Virus record (IMG/VR): IMGVR_UViG_3300047470_000238
Span: 1 to 41,398 of that record
Direction: 5' to 3' (one strand)
DNA: 41,398 nucleotides
DNA from: a virus
The position numbers and the translations under genes were made by a program. The notes under the pieces were generated by a model. That model made no database searches, was not told the DNA's origin, and was given only the letters and a program-made list of their open reading frames with translations. Positions within the stretch are counted from its first letter, which is position 1, and each line of letters opens with the position of its first letter. Positions 27,736 to 36,167 of this stretch are shown here, in pieces.

Positions 27736-28944
27736 ATGCCCCGTGATAGCCAAGATATTGCCCAGGTTGCTGAAGAGCTGGGCCAACGCTTCGACGAGTT
27801 CAAGCAAAAGAACGATCAGCGTCTTGATGGTGTGCTGCAGGAAAAAGCCAAATTGGCCGAGGCGGTCGAGAAGATCAACGGCGAGTTGTCAGGGCTGGCC
27901 GAGTTGAAAAGCCAGATGGAAGCCGAACTGACCGCCCTGAAACGCCCGGGCGGTGGGGGCTCTGCCTCCAAAGAGGTTTCCGAGCACAAGGCCGCTTTTG
28001 GCCAATTCATGCGTAAAGGCAATGACGATGGCCTGGCAGAGCTTGAGCGCAAAGCGCTGAACACCGTTACGCCAGAAGAGGGCGGCTACGCCGTGCCGGA
28101 AGAGCTGGACCGAACCCTGATCGAGCTGGCCCGTGATGCCGTGGTTATGCGTCAGGAGTGCCGTGTGATCAGTTTGGGCGGTACCGGCTATTCGAAGCTG
28201 GTCAACCTCGGCGGCACGACATCGGGCTGGGTGGGTGAAACTGATCCGCGTCCAGCAACAGGCACGTCCAAACTGACGGTGGTGAAGCCGTCCTGGGGTG
28301 AGGTCTACGCAAACCCGCAAGCCACCCAAGGCATGCTGGATGATGCGTTCTTCGACGTCGAAAGTTGGTTGGGTACCGAGGTGAATCAGGAGTTCACCGA
28401 GCAGGAAGAAGCCGCGTTCAGCTATGGCAACGGCGTGGGCAAGCCGAAAGGCTTATTCGCTTTTGCCACCGAGGCGAAGGGCGATAAAGACCTGACCTTC
28501 GGCAAGCTGCAGCACCTGCTGGCTTCGGGCGCTGGCCTCAATTCGGACGACCTGATCAAGGTCATTCACACCCTGCGCAAGCCATATCGTGCCGGCGCCA
28601 AATGGATGATGAATGGCCTGTCGGTGATGCAAGCGCGCTTGCTCAAAGACACTGAGGGCAACTATCTGTGGCGTCCAGGCCTGTCCGAAGGTGCGCCGTC
28701 GATTCTGCTGGGTTATGGCATCGCCGAAAACGAAGAAATGCCGGACATTGCGGCGGGCTCTCAGTCCATCGCGTTCGGTAACTTCAAGCGCGCTTACACC
28801 ATCATCGACCGCATTGGCACCCGCGTGCTGCGCGACCCGTACACCAACAAGCCCTATGTGGGCTTCTACACCACCAAGCGCGTCGGCTCCATGCTGGAGA
28901 ACCACCAAGCCGTCAAGATGCTGCAAATGGGCGCGGCGGGCTGA
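27736..28944 (+). CDS. Major capsid protein, HK97 fold
   Basis: A 402-residue protein with a very strong binding site (AATTAAGGAGGCTTT). Residues 1 to about 105 form a charged coiled-coil delta/scaffolding domain ending in a glycine-rich linker. The HK97-fold part begins near LNTVTPEEGGYAVPEEL and contains the typical EEAAFSYGNGVGKPKGLF and GSQSIAFGNFKRAYTIIDR segments. The protease gene directly upstream fits removal of the delta domain. Whether it makes HK97-type crosslinks cannot be told. Confidence 0.95.
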   Translation: MPRDSQDIAQVAEELGQRFDEFKQKNDQRLDGVLQEKAKLAEAVEKINGELSGLAELKSQMEAELTALKRPGGGGSASKEVSEHKAAFGQFMRKGNDDGLAELERKALNTVTPEEGGYAVPEELDRTLIELARDAVVMRQECRVISLGGTGYSKLVNLGGTTSGWVGETDPRPATGTSKLTVVKPSWGEVYANPQATQGMLDDAFFDVESWLGTEVNQEFTEQEEAAFSYGNGVGKPKGLFAFATEAKGDKDLTFGKLQHLLASGAGLNSDDLIKVIHTLRKPYRAGAKWMMNGLSVMQARLLKDTEGNYLWRPGLSEGAPSILLGYGIAENEEMPDIAAGSQSIAFGNFKRAYTIIDRIGTRVLRDPYTNKPYVGFYTTKRVGSMLENHQAVKMLQMGAAG

Positions 28945-28963
28945 TCGGCATCACTATGGAGAA

Positions 28964-28985
28964 GGCTCGCGCAAGCGGGCCTTTT
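28964..28985 (+). terminator. Terminator-like hairpin after the capsid gene
   Basis: GGCTCGC (28964-28970), GCAA loop, GCGGGCC (28975-28981), then TTTT. One wobble pair. It lies inside the late operon and probably reduces downstream expression unless antiterminated. Confidence 0.7.
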
Positions 28986-28989
28986 GCTT

Positions 28990-29331
28990 ATGGCCACTAA
29001 AGTTTTCTGGACCCCCGAGCAGTTGCGCATTCAGGCGCGGCTTGAGCCGGACGATGCGTCGTTGGATCAGCAGTTGGGGCTGTATGCCAAGGCCGCTGTT
29101 CGGGCGATTGAGGCGAGCACCAAGCGCACGCTTTACTCAGATGCCGAAGCCTTGCCGGCCGACGCGCCGGAAAATGCGCTGCAGGCCTGTGAAGACATCC
29201 AGCTGGCCATCCTGATGATGGTCGGCCATTGGTTCGACAACCCGTCGGCCGTCAACGTCGGCAACATCACCAGCGAAATCCCCTTGGGCTATCGCTTTCT
29301 GACTGACCCCCACCGCTGGCTCAGCCTATGA
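28990..29331 (+). CDS. Head-tail connector, gp6-like
   Basis: A 113-residue protein. The ATG at 28990 is chosen; a TTG at 28984 is inside the hairpin tail. The pattern LEPDDASLDQQLGLYAKAAVRAIEASTKRTLY... ALQACEDIQLAILMMVGHWFDNPSAV matches the phage gp6-like (HK97 gp6/DNA-packaging) family, which forms the ring below the portal. It overlaps the next gene by ATGA. Confidence 0.88.
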   Translation: MATKVFWTPEQLRIQARLEPDDASLDQQLGLYAKAAVRAIEASTKRTLYSDAEALPADAPENALQACEDIQLAILMMVGHWFDNPSAVNVGNITSEIPLGYRFLTDPHRWLSL

Positions 29332-29636
29332 GCCTGAACGACCGTATTGGGCTGCAGAAGAAAATCCAGGGCAAAGGCCCGACAGGGCAGCCCACGCAAG
29401 TGTGGGAGCAGTTCGCCAAGCCCTGGGCTGATGCCAAATCGATTTCCGGTCGGCAGTTCACCAGTGCCAGCGCTGAACAGTCGGAAGTCACCATGACCTT
29501 CAAGGTGCGCAAGCGCGGAGATGTCATTGCCGGCATGCGCGTTACGCATAACGGACAAACGTTTGAGGTTGTCGCGCCGCTGCAGGATGTGCCGCGCAAC
29601 TTCACCACCCTGATGTGCAAATCGGTGAAGACCTGA
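29328..29636 (+). CDS. Head closure / head-tail adaptor protein
   Basis: A 102-residue beta-rich protein of the phage head-tail joining type (MSLNDRIGLQKKIQ... VWEQFAKPWADAKSISGRQF... VTMTFKVRKRGDVIAGMRVTHNGQTFEVVAPLQD). It corresponds to HK97 gp7 or SPP1 gp16 in position and pattern. It is coupled on both sides by stop/start overlaps. Confidence 0.87.
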   Translation: MSLNDRIGLQKKIQGKGPTGQPTQVWEQFAKPWADAKSISGRQFTSASAEQSEVTMTFKVRKRGDVIAGMRVTHNGQTFEVVAPLQDVPRNFTTLMCKSVKT

Positions 29637-30055
29637 TGGAAATATCCATGGACATCCTCGGGATGGATGCGCTGGGGGACGACTTCCTAAGTTTGAGCCT
29701 GGCCCTGCAAAACAAGGTCAGTCGCGGCGCGGTGTTGGCCGGGGCGCGGGTGGCGCGTGACAAGGTGCGCGAATCGGCCCCGGTGCGAACCGGTAAGCTC
29801 AAGCGCGGCACCGTGGCCACCGTGGCCCGGCGTGCTGACACCCCGGGCGAAGTGGTGGCGGGGGTCAAGGTTTCAGCCCCGCGCAACCAGAAGGACGCCC
29901 CGTTCTACTGGAAGTTTATCGAGTTGGGCACCCGCAACATGGTGGCCGATCCGTTCATTCGACCGACCTGGGATAGCGGCTTGGCCGAGATCGAGGGCGC
30001 GGTTATCAGCAAGTTAGCCGATGGCATCGACAAGGCCATCACCGGCAGTGGGTGA
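29636..30055 (+). CDS. HK97 gp10-like tail-component protein
   Basis: A 139-residue protein starting at the ATG that overlaps the previous stop; an in-frame ATG at 29648 is an alternative. The pattern LALQNKVSRGAVLAGARVARDKVRESAPVRTGKLKRG... FYWKFIELGTRNMVADPFIRPTWD is that of the HK97 gp10 family, found at the neck between head closure and tail terminator. Confidence 0.9.
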   Translation: MEISMDILGMDALGDDFLSLSLALQNKVSRGAVLAGARVARDKVRESAPVRTGKLKRGTVATVARRADTPGEVVAGVKVSAPRNQKDAPFYWKFIELGTRNMVADPFIRPTWDSGLAEIEGAVISKLADGIDKAITGSG

Positions 30056-30059
30056 TCCC

Positions 30060-30413
30060 ATGTTTTTAGAAGAGTCCCTGTATTCCAGGCTGTCGCCCTT
30101 GGTCGACGGTCTGGTGTTCCCGGGTATTGCGCCGGATGGCACGGCCAGCCCTTACATCACCTACACCATCATCAGCAGCGACCCCGGCTTTACCTTCGGC
30201 GGGCCGGACGGCTCCGGACCGGCGCAGGTGCAGATCGAGTGCTGGGCCGCTGATCACCTGCTGACGCTGCAGACCGCCAAGGCGGCCTTTGACGAGCTGG
30301 TTCTTGATGATGCGCCGGGCTTCGGCTGTTCCGGCGCGATGCGCCTGTCGGACGCCAATGAAAACGGCATGTTCGGCATTCGCTGGGAATTCACCTTAAC
30401 CCCTCAGGAGTAA
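30060..30413 (+). CDS. Tail terminator / completion protein (DUF3168)
   Basis: A 117-residue protein starting at ATG 30060. The layout (LYSRLSPLVDGLVFPGIAPDGTASPYITYTIIS... VQIECWAADHLLTLQTAKAAFDELV... RWEFTLTP) matches DUF3168 / lambda gpU-type terminators, which cap the tail tube before head joining. It sits directly before the tail tube gene, as expected. Confidence 0.87.
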   Translation: MFLEESLYSRLSPLVDGLVFPGIAPDGTASPYITYTIISSDPGFTFGGPDGSGPAQVQIECWAADHLLTLQTAKAAFDELVLDDAPGFGCSGAMRLSDANENGMFGIRWEFTLTPQE

Positions 30414-30418
30414 CACGC

Positions 30419-30880
30419 ATGGCAGAAAAAAAAGCGGCCAGCCAATCGGCCTTGGGCCTGGATTTGGGCATGACCGACACCGTCCAAACCGACGCCTCGG
30501 CGTTGGATCTGGTGTATGTAGCGTTAAACACCGTGATCAAAGACATCGATCTGCAGGACGGCCAGACCGATGAAAACGAAGTCACCACCTTTGCCAGTGA
30601 TGTGAAGGAATACGAAGGTGGTCTGTCCGACAGTGCCAACGTGACGTTGTCCGGCAACTGGGCGCAGTCTGCCCCGGCGCATATCTCGCTGATGAAGGCC
30701 AAAGCCGACGCCAAGCTGCGAGCGTTCCGTATCAAACACAAGGACGGCAGCACCGGGAAATTCCTCGCATTCGTCAAGCAGTACACCTACAAGGCGGCCG
30801 CCGGCGGCACCTTGGCCGCGACCTTCTCCGTGCGTGTATCGGGCGCGGTGGTGTGGGATCAAGCGGGGGGTGGCGCATGA
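30419..30880 (+). CDS. Major tail tube protein
   Basis: A 153-residue protein with a strong binding site (CTCAGGAGTAACACGC). The beta-rich core (NVTLSGNWAQSAPAHISLMKAKADAKLRAFRIKHKDGSTGKFLAFVKQYTYKAAAGGTLAATFSVRVSGAVVW) fits the siphophage tail tube fold. It is followed by the chaperone pair and tape measure gene, the canonical order. It overlaps the next gene by ATGA. Confidence 0.9.
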   Translation: MAEKKAASQSALGLDLGMTDTVQTDASALDLVYVALNTVIKDIDLQDGQTDENEVTTFASDVKEYEGGLSDSANVTLSGNWAQSAPAHISLMKAKADAKLRAFRIKHKDGSTGKFLAFVKQYTYKAAAGGTLAATFSVRVSGAVVWDQAGGGA

Positions 30881-31386
30881 AACGGCTGATTACTTTCCTG
30901 CGCTCCTTGCTGTTGGTGCCCTTGGCGGTGCAGATCCGCACGGCCGTGGTCAACCTGTGGAACAACGTTCGCTATGAAGTGGTGCAGGTCGAAGAATGGG
31001 GCCAGACGGTCATCGTGCGCGGCCTGACTCTGGATGAGTGGCTGGAATACAACCGCATGGGCCAGCTGCTGGCCGGGATCCCCCCGGGCGGCGATGAAGA
31101 CACGCCGGGTGAGGGCTCGCCATTACCGGCCGAGCCTTGGCAGAAGTACGGTCATCGCGCGCTGTACGCATTCGTATTGGTCGCCACCTTGCACGACCGC
31201 AAGCGTCGACCGGTGTTCGGCTTGGCCGGCACCCCGGAACGCGCCCAGGACGTTGCCGACGTCGCGGCCGGGTTCAGTGACGTGCATGACCAGCTGGTCA
31301 CCACGGCGCTGCGCCTGAGTGGCGTGCAAACTGCCGCCGAGGGTGAGTCCGCCCCTGACCCGGTGGACGCGGCGGGAAACGTCTAA
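30877..31386 (+). CDS. Tail assembly chaperone G
   Basis: A 169-residue protein starting at an ATG coupled to the tail tube stop; a longer frame starts upstream but is not needed. It has a conserved YEVVQVEEWGQTVIVRGLTLDEWLEYNRM segment and an acidic, proline-rich linker. Position and the frameshift signal at its end identify it as the G component of the lambda-type G/GT chaperones that coat the tape measure protein. The slippery sequence GGGAAAC lies two codons before its stop. Confidence 0.88.
   Translation: MKRLITFLRSLLLVPLAVQIRTAVVNLWNNVRYEVVQVEEWGQTVIVRGLTLDEWLEYNRMGQLLAGIPPGGDEDTPGEGSPLPAEPWQKYGHRALYAFVLVATLHDRKRRPVFGLAGTPERAQDVADVAAGFSDVHDQLVTTALRLSGVQTAAEGESAPDPVDAAGNV
31374..31380 (+). 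promoter_or_regulatory. -1 ribosomal frameshift site GGGAAAC
   Basis: The heptamer is in the correct phase (G GGA AAC) in the G frame, six bases before the G stop. After a -1 slip, translation enters the frame of the 31413-31718 ORF with no stop in between. Lambda uses GGGAAAG at the same place. Confidence 0.88.
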
Positions 31387-31718
31387 GGGCGGAGCCTGGG
31401 CTGGCCTTCAAAATGGCTCTGTGCCTGCGCCTCGGCAAGTCGCTGGGCGAACTCAACGCCATGTCGGCCGAAGAGTTCTTCTTGTGGCGGGCCTTCGACG
31501 CCGAGTCGCCCATCAGCGACGTGCGCGGTGACGTGTTAGCCGCCATTACGGCAGCGGCGCCGCTGCAGGCCGCCGGCATGAAGATCAGCGCCATGGACAT
31601 GCTACCGCCCTGGTCCAGCAAGGCAGAAACACCCGAACAGGAAGAGGAGGCGGCCGAAGACAAGGCCGAAACATTCTTCGCGTTCCTGCGCGGCAAAGCG
31701 GCGCTGTCGGCCGCATAA
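31380..31718 (+). CDS. T part of the GT tail chaperone, made by -1 frameshift
   Basis: This frame encodes about 112 residues appended to G, giving a fusion of about 280 residues. It reads RLRAEPGLAFKMALCLRLGK and then LGELNAMSAEEFFLWRAFDAESP, a segment typical of lambda T-like domains, followed by a proline/glutamate-rich linker and a short C-terminal helix. An ATG at 31413 exists but has no good binding site, so independent translation is unlikely. The T part binds the tail tube subunit. Confidence 0.85.
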   Translation, partial: RLRAEPGLAFKMALCLRLGKSLGELNAMSAEEFFLWRAFDAESPISDVRGDVLAAITAAAPLQAAGMKISAMDMLPPWSSKAETPEQEEEAAEDKAETFFAFLRGKAALSAA

Positions 31719-31758
31719 GCCGAGGCGGCGCAGTCTGCGCCGTTACCCGTAACACCCT

Positions 31759-31787
31759 AGCCCGCCGCGTGCGGGCTTTCCTATTTT
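31759..31787 (+). terminator. Terminator-like hairpin before the tape measure gene
   Basis: AGCCCGC (31759-31765) pairs with GCGGGCT (31771-31777) around a 5-base loop, followed by TTCCTATTTT. It is internal to the late operon. Confidence 0.65.
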
Positions 31788-31799
31788 CGAGGGGCGTAC

Positions 31800-34700
31800 A
31801 TGTCCGGCCAGACTTTACGGTCGCTGGTGGTCAGCGTTTCGGCTGAAACAAGCGCCTATCAGCGAGAAATGGCCCGCGCCAGCCGCATGGGTCGCGACTA
31901 TCTGCGCACCATCGGCGACGGCAACCGGAGCGCCGCCGCTGGCTGGCGGGCTCAGCAAGCGGCCATTGAGGCGCAAACCCGCTCCCTATCCGGCCTGACG
32001 GCCGGGGTGTCCGAGTATGCGCGGACCATGCTTGGCGCGTTGGCCCTCGGCAGCGCAATCACCGAGGCCGACAACTGGGGGCAGGTGGCCAGCCGCTTAA
32101 AAATGGCCACCGGTTCATCCGAGGAATACAAGGCAGTGTCTGAAAAGCTGATGGAAATCAGCGACCGGACCTACAAGAAGTATTCCGATCAGGCCGAGCT
32201 GTTCATCACCTCGGCCAAGAAGATGAAAGAGCTGGGCTATTCCACCGAAGTCACCACGGCGTTTGTCGACGTGTTGGCCTCGGGCCTGACGGTCAGCGCA
32301 GCGAGTGCCGAGGACACCGCCGAGGTGATCAAGGCGGCCTCCGAAGCGATCGCCTTGGGCAAGCTGCAGGGCGATCAATGGCAAGCCATGCTGACCAAGG
32401 CCCCGGCGGTGATCGAAGCCATGGCCGACTCGCTGGAGGTGAATACCTCGGCACTGGGCGTGATGGCCAGCAAAGGCGAGCTGGTGACCAGCAAGTGGTT
32501 GCCGGCATTGATCGCCAAGCAACAGGAATTGGCGGACAAAACCGAGAAAATGCCGACGACGGTGGGGGACGCGCTCACCCGCTTGTCCAGCCACTACGGC
32601 AAGTGGTTGGGCGAACAGAACGAAGCCGCGGGCGTCACGCAGAATCTGGCCAGTCTCATCAATTTACTGTCGTCCAACATGGACACCCTGGCCATTTCAG
32701 TCGTGGCCCTTGGGGCAGGTGGGCTGACCAAATTCGCCGCCGAAGGCGCCAAGGCGCTGCTGACCGAAGTCAATGCCATGCGCGCGTCCATCGCGGCGAA
32801 CATTGGCAGGGCGGCCGCCCAGGCCGACGTGATGGCCCTGACGGTGCGTGCAACTCAGGCCGAAGTTATCAGCGCCCAAACGCAAGTCACCACCACCGTG
32901 GGCACCAACGCCCATGCCGCCGCACTTGCGCGCCTGCGGCTGGCCCGTATAGCGGACTTTGAGGCCACCCAGGCGCAAACGGCGGCTCAGGCAGCGCTTG
33001 CGCGCGCCTCAGGCCTGGGCGCGCGTGCCATGGGCGGCTTGATGGGCTTGCTCGGTGGGCCGGCCGGTCTGGCCGTTTTGGCGGCGGGTACGGCGGCCAG
33101 TTTCCTGCTGTTCTCCGACAACGCCGAAGCGGCCAATACGGCGGCCACCGACCTGAAAAAGCCGATCAAGGAGCTGCGCGAGGAATGGGAAGCGCTGGGC
33201 GCGGCGCAGCAACGGCCGGTTTTGGCAAAATTGGTGGAGCAGCAGGCCGCCGCCCAAGCCAAGGCCGCTGAAATCGTCAAGGAAATGCAGGCCGTGGCGC
33301 AAGGGCCGTCCGGTGACTATTTGGGCGGTCAAAACTTCAAGGCCAACCAGTATCAGCGGGCGAGGGCGGCGGGCAATTTCCGCCGTAACATTGCCGCCGG
33401 CGTCGATATCGACCAAAGCACTCAGGAGCTGGTGGCGGCCATCGGTCCCACTGCGAAGTTGCGCGGCGAGATTGAGCGCTGGGCGGCCAGTTATGCCGAG
33501 GCGATCCACAACAGCCACGCCGCCGGCGAGCAGATAAACGTCCTGCAGGGAATCTTGGATCGGGGTGCCGGCGCTGCCAATAACCTGGCGACAGGCCTGG
33601 GCAACATCAAGAGCCTGTCGCCGGACATGGCCAGCACCTGGGAAAAGAAGATTGGCGCGCTGACCGAACAGGCGGCCAAACTCAAGGACGCCACCACCCT
33701 CGGCGAGGTCAATCGCGGAATTGCCAATGATAGCCTTGAGGACACCCCCGAAGGGCGCAAGCTGGCCGAGCGCGCCCGTGCGGCAGCGGCGGCGGCGGAT
33801 GCCGAAGAGTCGGCGAAAAAGGCCCGCGAAGAGGGCGAGCGTAAGAGCAAGCAGGCTGCCGAAGAGTCGTTGCGCAAGGCCAAGCAGCTGGATGACAGCT
33901 ACAAGCGCACGCTGGCCACCCTGACGCAACAGTCGGCGATTTACGGCAAAACCACTGAGCTGGCCAAGGTCAAATATGAGACCACGCAAGGCGAACTCAA
34001 GTCGCTGACCGATGCGCAGAAAAAGGAGTTGGAGCGCGCCGCTACGGCCAAGGATTTGCTCGAGGCGCAGAAGGCCTACAAAGACCTGATGGAAGGGGCG
34101 CAGACGGCCGAAGAAAAGCTGCTGACGCAAATGCGTGAGCGGGTCAAGTTGCTCAACGAGGCGCGCGCCGCCGGCGCGGTCACGCCTGAGCAGTACGACG
34201 CAGCAACCGACCAGTTCAGCAAGGCGGCGATCACCAAGGCGCCGAAGTTCGGCGGCCTGGACGCGTCGGTGGGTGGCGCAGCGGGCGAGCTGATCAAGGT
34301 CGCCGAGGCGCAGAAGGAACAAGAAAAATGGCAGGCCGACGAGCTGGAGCGGCAAAAAACCTTTCTCGATGAAAAGCTGATCAACGAGCAGCAGCACGCG
34401 GATCGGGTCGCGGAAATCACCAAGACCAACAACGATCGGCTGTCGAGTTTGGGTACGGCCTATCAGGTCGCCACGCTGGGCATGTTTGCTGACGTGACGA
34501 GTAACGCCGGCGATATGCTGACGCAGCTCGGACAGGAAGGCTCCACGGCTTACAAGGCGTTGTTTCTGGCCAGCAAGGCGGCCGCCATCGCGCAGGCCAT
34601 CGTCTCGACCGAGGTGGCCGCCGCGAAAGCGTTGGAGCTGGGACCGATTATGGGTATCCCGGCGGCATCGCTGATACGCGGTATGGGCTACGCGTCGGTG

Positions 34701-35057
34701 GGCATGATTGCCGCGACCGCGCTGACCGGTATGGCGCACGACGGCATCGACAACATTCCGCGCGAAGGCACTTGGCTGCTCGATCAGGGCGAACGGGTGG
34801 TGGACAAGCGCACCAATGGTGACCTGAAAAACTTCCTGTCCGCCGCCAGCAATGACGGCGCCGGGGCCTCGGCGGCCGCGCCAGTCAGCGTAACCATCTA
34901 CGTGCAAAACGATGGCTCGGCCACCAGCGAAGCGCCGGCCGGGCTTGAGCAGTTCGGTGCAGAGCTGGGGCGTTTTGTTGAGGCCCAATACAAGGCGCTG
35001 GTGTCCCGCGACCTGCAGGACGGCGGCACCATCAAGCGGGCGATCAGACAGAAATAG
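31800..35057 (+). CDS. Tail tape measure protein
   Basis: A 1,085-residue protein. The N-terminus has the TMP domain (LRSLVVSVSAETSAYQREMARASRMGRDY), then a long helical part with a hydrophobic segment at about 415-440 (GLMGLLGGPAGLAVLAAGTAASFLLF). Extended charged coiled coil follows (about 640-900). The C-terminus is typical of lambda H-like proteins (GMAHDGIDNIPREGTWLLDQGERVVDK...). At about 0.15 nm per residue this predicts a tail of about 160 nm. It fixes tail length and is ejected with the DNA. Confidence 0.95.
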   Translation: MSGQTLRSLVVSVSAETSAYQREMARASRMGRDYLRTIGDGNRSAAAGWRAQQAAIEAQTRSLSGLTAGVSEYARTMLGALALGSAITEADNWGQVASRLKMATGSSEEYKAVSEKLMEISDRTYKKYSDQAELFITSAKKMKELGYSTEVTTAFVDVLASGLTVSAASAEDTAEVIKAASEAIALGKLQGDQWQAMLTKAPAVIEAMADSLEVNTSALGVMASKGELVTSKWLPALIAKQQELADKTEKMPTTVGDALTRLSSHYGKWLGEQNEAAGVTQNLASLINLLSSNMDTLAISVVALGAGGLTKFAAEGAKALLTEVNAMRASIAANIGRAAAQADVMALTVRATQAEVISAQTQVTTTVGTNAHAAALARLRLARIADFEATQAQTAAQAALARASGLGARAMGGLMGLLGGPAGLAVLAAGTAASFLLFSDNAEAANTAATDLKKPIKELREEWEALGAAQQRPVLAKLVEQQAAAQAKAAEIVKEMQAVAQGPSGDYLGGQNFKANQYQRARAAGNFRRNIAAGVDIDQSTQELVAAIGPTAKLRGEIERWAASYAEAIHNSHAAGEQINVLQGILDRGAGAANNLATGLGNIKSLSPDMASTWEKKIGALTEQAAKLKDATTLGEVNRGIANDSLEDTPEGRKLAERARAAAAAADAEESAKKAREEGERKSKQAAEESLRKAKQLDDSYKRTLATLTQQSAIYGKTTELAKVKYETTQGELKSLTDAQKKELERAATAKDLLEAQKAYKDLMEGAQTAEEKLLTQMRERVKLLNEARAAGAVTPEQYDAATDQFSKAAITKAPKFGGLDASVGGAAGELIKVAEAQKEQEKWQADELERQKTFLDEKLINEQQHADRVAEITKTNNDRLSSLGTAYQVATLGMFADVTSNAGDMLTQLGQEGSTAYKALFLASKAAAIAQAIVSTEVAAAKALELGPIMGIPAASLIRGMGYASVGMIAATALTGMAHDGIDNIPREGTWLLDQGERVVDKRTNGDLKNFLSAASNDGAGASAAAPVSVTIYVQNDGSATSEAPAGLEQFGAELGRFVEAQYKALVSRDLQDGGTIKRAIRQK

Positions 35058-35065
35058 GGGCGCAT

Positions 35066-35407
35066 ATGGCGTTGGAACAGTTCACGTGGGCCGGCCGTTT
35101 GGGCGCTGCCGGCGAAGAAAAGCAACGGCTGCGCACCAATGAGTATGGCGACGGTTACGCTCAGGTGATCGGCGACGGCATCAACAGCGATACGGAAAGC
35201 TGGCCGCTGACCTTCACTGGCCAGCTGACCTACATCCAGCCGATTCGCGAATTTCTCAAGCGCCACCGGCGCGGCCGGGCGTTTGCTTGGGCGCCGCCGG
35301 CGGGGGAATTGGGCCTCTACCGTTACACCTCATCGGTGACCCGGCAGCCGCTGGGAAACAGCCTGTACAGCCTGACCGTGACCTTTGAGACGGCCTTTCA
35401 TCCTTAG
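35066..35407 (+). CDS. Minor tail protein M
   Basis: A 113-residue protein of the lambda M family (F-W... RVNEYGDGYAQVIGDGIN-type core, here LRTNEYGDGYAQVIGDGINSDTESWPLTFTG; later IREFLKRHRRGRAFAWAPP). It is part of the tail tip complex assembled on J. Binding site AGGGGCGC. The next gene begins 9 bp after its stop. Confidence 0.9.
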   Translation: MALEQFTWAGRLGAAGEEKQRLRTNEYGDGYAQVIGDGINSDTESWPLTFTGQLTYIQPIREFLKRHRRGRAFAWAPPAGELGLYRYTSSVTRQPLGNSLYSLTVTFETAFHP

Positions 35408-35415
35408 GAGTGTTT

Positions 35416-36165
35416 ATGAGTTTTACCGCAGACGTGCAGGGCTTGAACCCCGGCGACACGGTGACGCTGTATGAGGTCGATTGCTCGGCCTTTGGTGGCG
35501 ATGTCTTGTACTTCCATGGCGAGCTGGTCAAACACACCCCCAGCGACATTCAGCAGGCGCTGGCCCGGGGCGAAGAGCTGCGGGCGAAGTCGATCTGGTG
35601 GAAGGGCGTCGAATACCGCTCATGGCCGGTCAAGATCAGCGGCCTTGACGTATCCGTTGACGGCCCGTCACCCCGGCCGACGCTGTGGGTGGGCAATCTG
35701 GACGGCTCGATCACGGCGCTGTGTTTGGCCTTTGACGATCTGGCACAGGCGCGGGTGACCGTGCGCGAAACCTTCGCCCATTATCTGGACGCGGTGAATT
35801 TTGAAGCGGGCAACCCGGAGGCCAACCCCAACGAAGAGCGGCTGCAGTATTGGGACATTGACCGCAAGGCCGAAGAGGATGACGAAGCCGTCACCTTTGA
35901 GCTGGCGTCGCCGGCCGACTCCAACGGTCACCGCATTCCGGCGCGGATCATCCACGGCATGTGCGAGTGGTGTTTGCGCGGCGAATATCGCGGCGCTGAC
36001 TGTGGTTATACCGGACCGGCGGTGAGCGATGCCGATGGCAAGCCCACCGATGACCCGGCCAAAGATGCTTGCGGCGGCCTGTTGGGCGACTGCAAGGCGC
36101 GTTGGGGCGCCAATAACCCGCTGCCGTTCGGTGGCTTTCCGGGGGCCGCCTTGTTGCGGAGTTGA
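35416..36165 (+). CDS. Minor tail protein L (iron-sulphur type)
   Basis: A 249-residue protein. The ATG at 35416 after TTAGGAG is preferred over a GTG at 35410. The C-terminal domain has the lambda L cysteine set (Cys186, Cys196, Cys219, Cys226, with an extra Cys183) in CEWCLRGEYRGADCGYTG and KDACGGLLGDC. In lambda these bind a [4Fe-4S] cluster. The protein is a structural part of the tail tip next to M and J. Confidence 0.9.
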   Translation: MSFTADVQGLNPGDTVTLYEVDCSAFGGDVLYFHGELVKHTPSDIQQALARGEELRAKSIWWKGVEYRSWPVKISGLDVSVDGPSPRPTLWVGNLDGSITALCLAFDDLAQARVTVRETFAHYLDAVNFEAGNPEANPNEERLQYWDIDRKAEEDDEAVTFELASPADSNGHRIPARIIHGMCEWCLRGEYRGADCGYTGPAVSDADGKPTDDPAKDACGGLLGDCKARWGANNPLPFGGFPGAALLRS

Positions 36166-36167
36166 TC

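Noticed and set aside
33009-34988. 659-codon open frame on the - strand
   Set aside because: It lies wholly inside the tape measure gene, antisense to it, and reads as low-complexity arginine/leucine-rich sequence. It is a shadow of high-GC codon use, with no ribosome-binding site.
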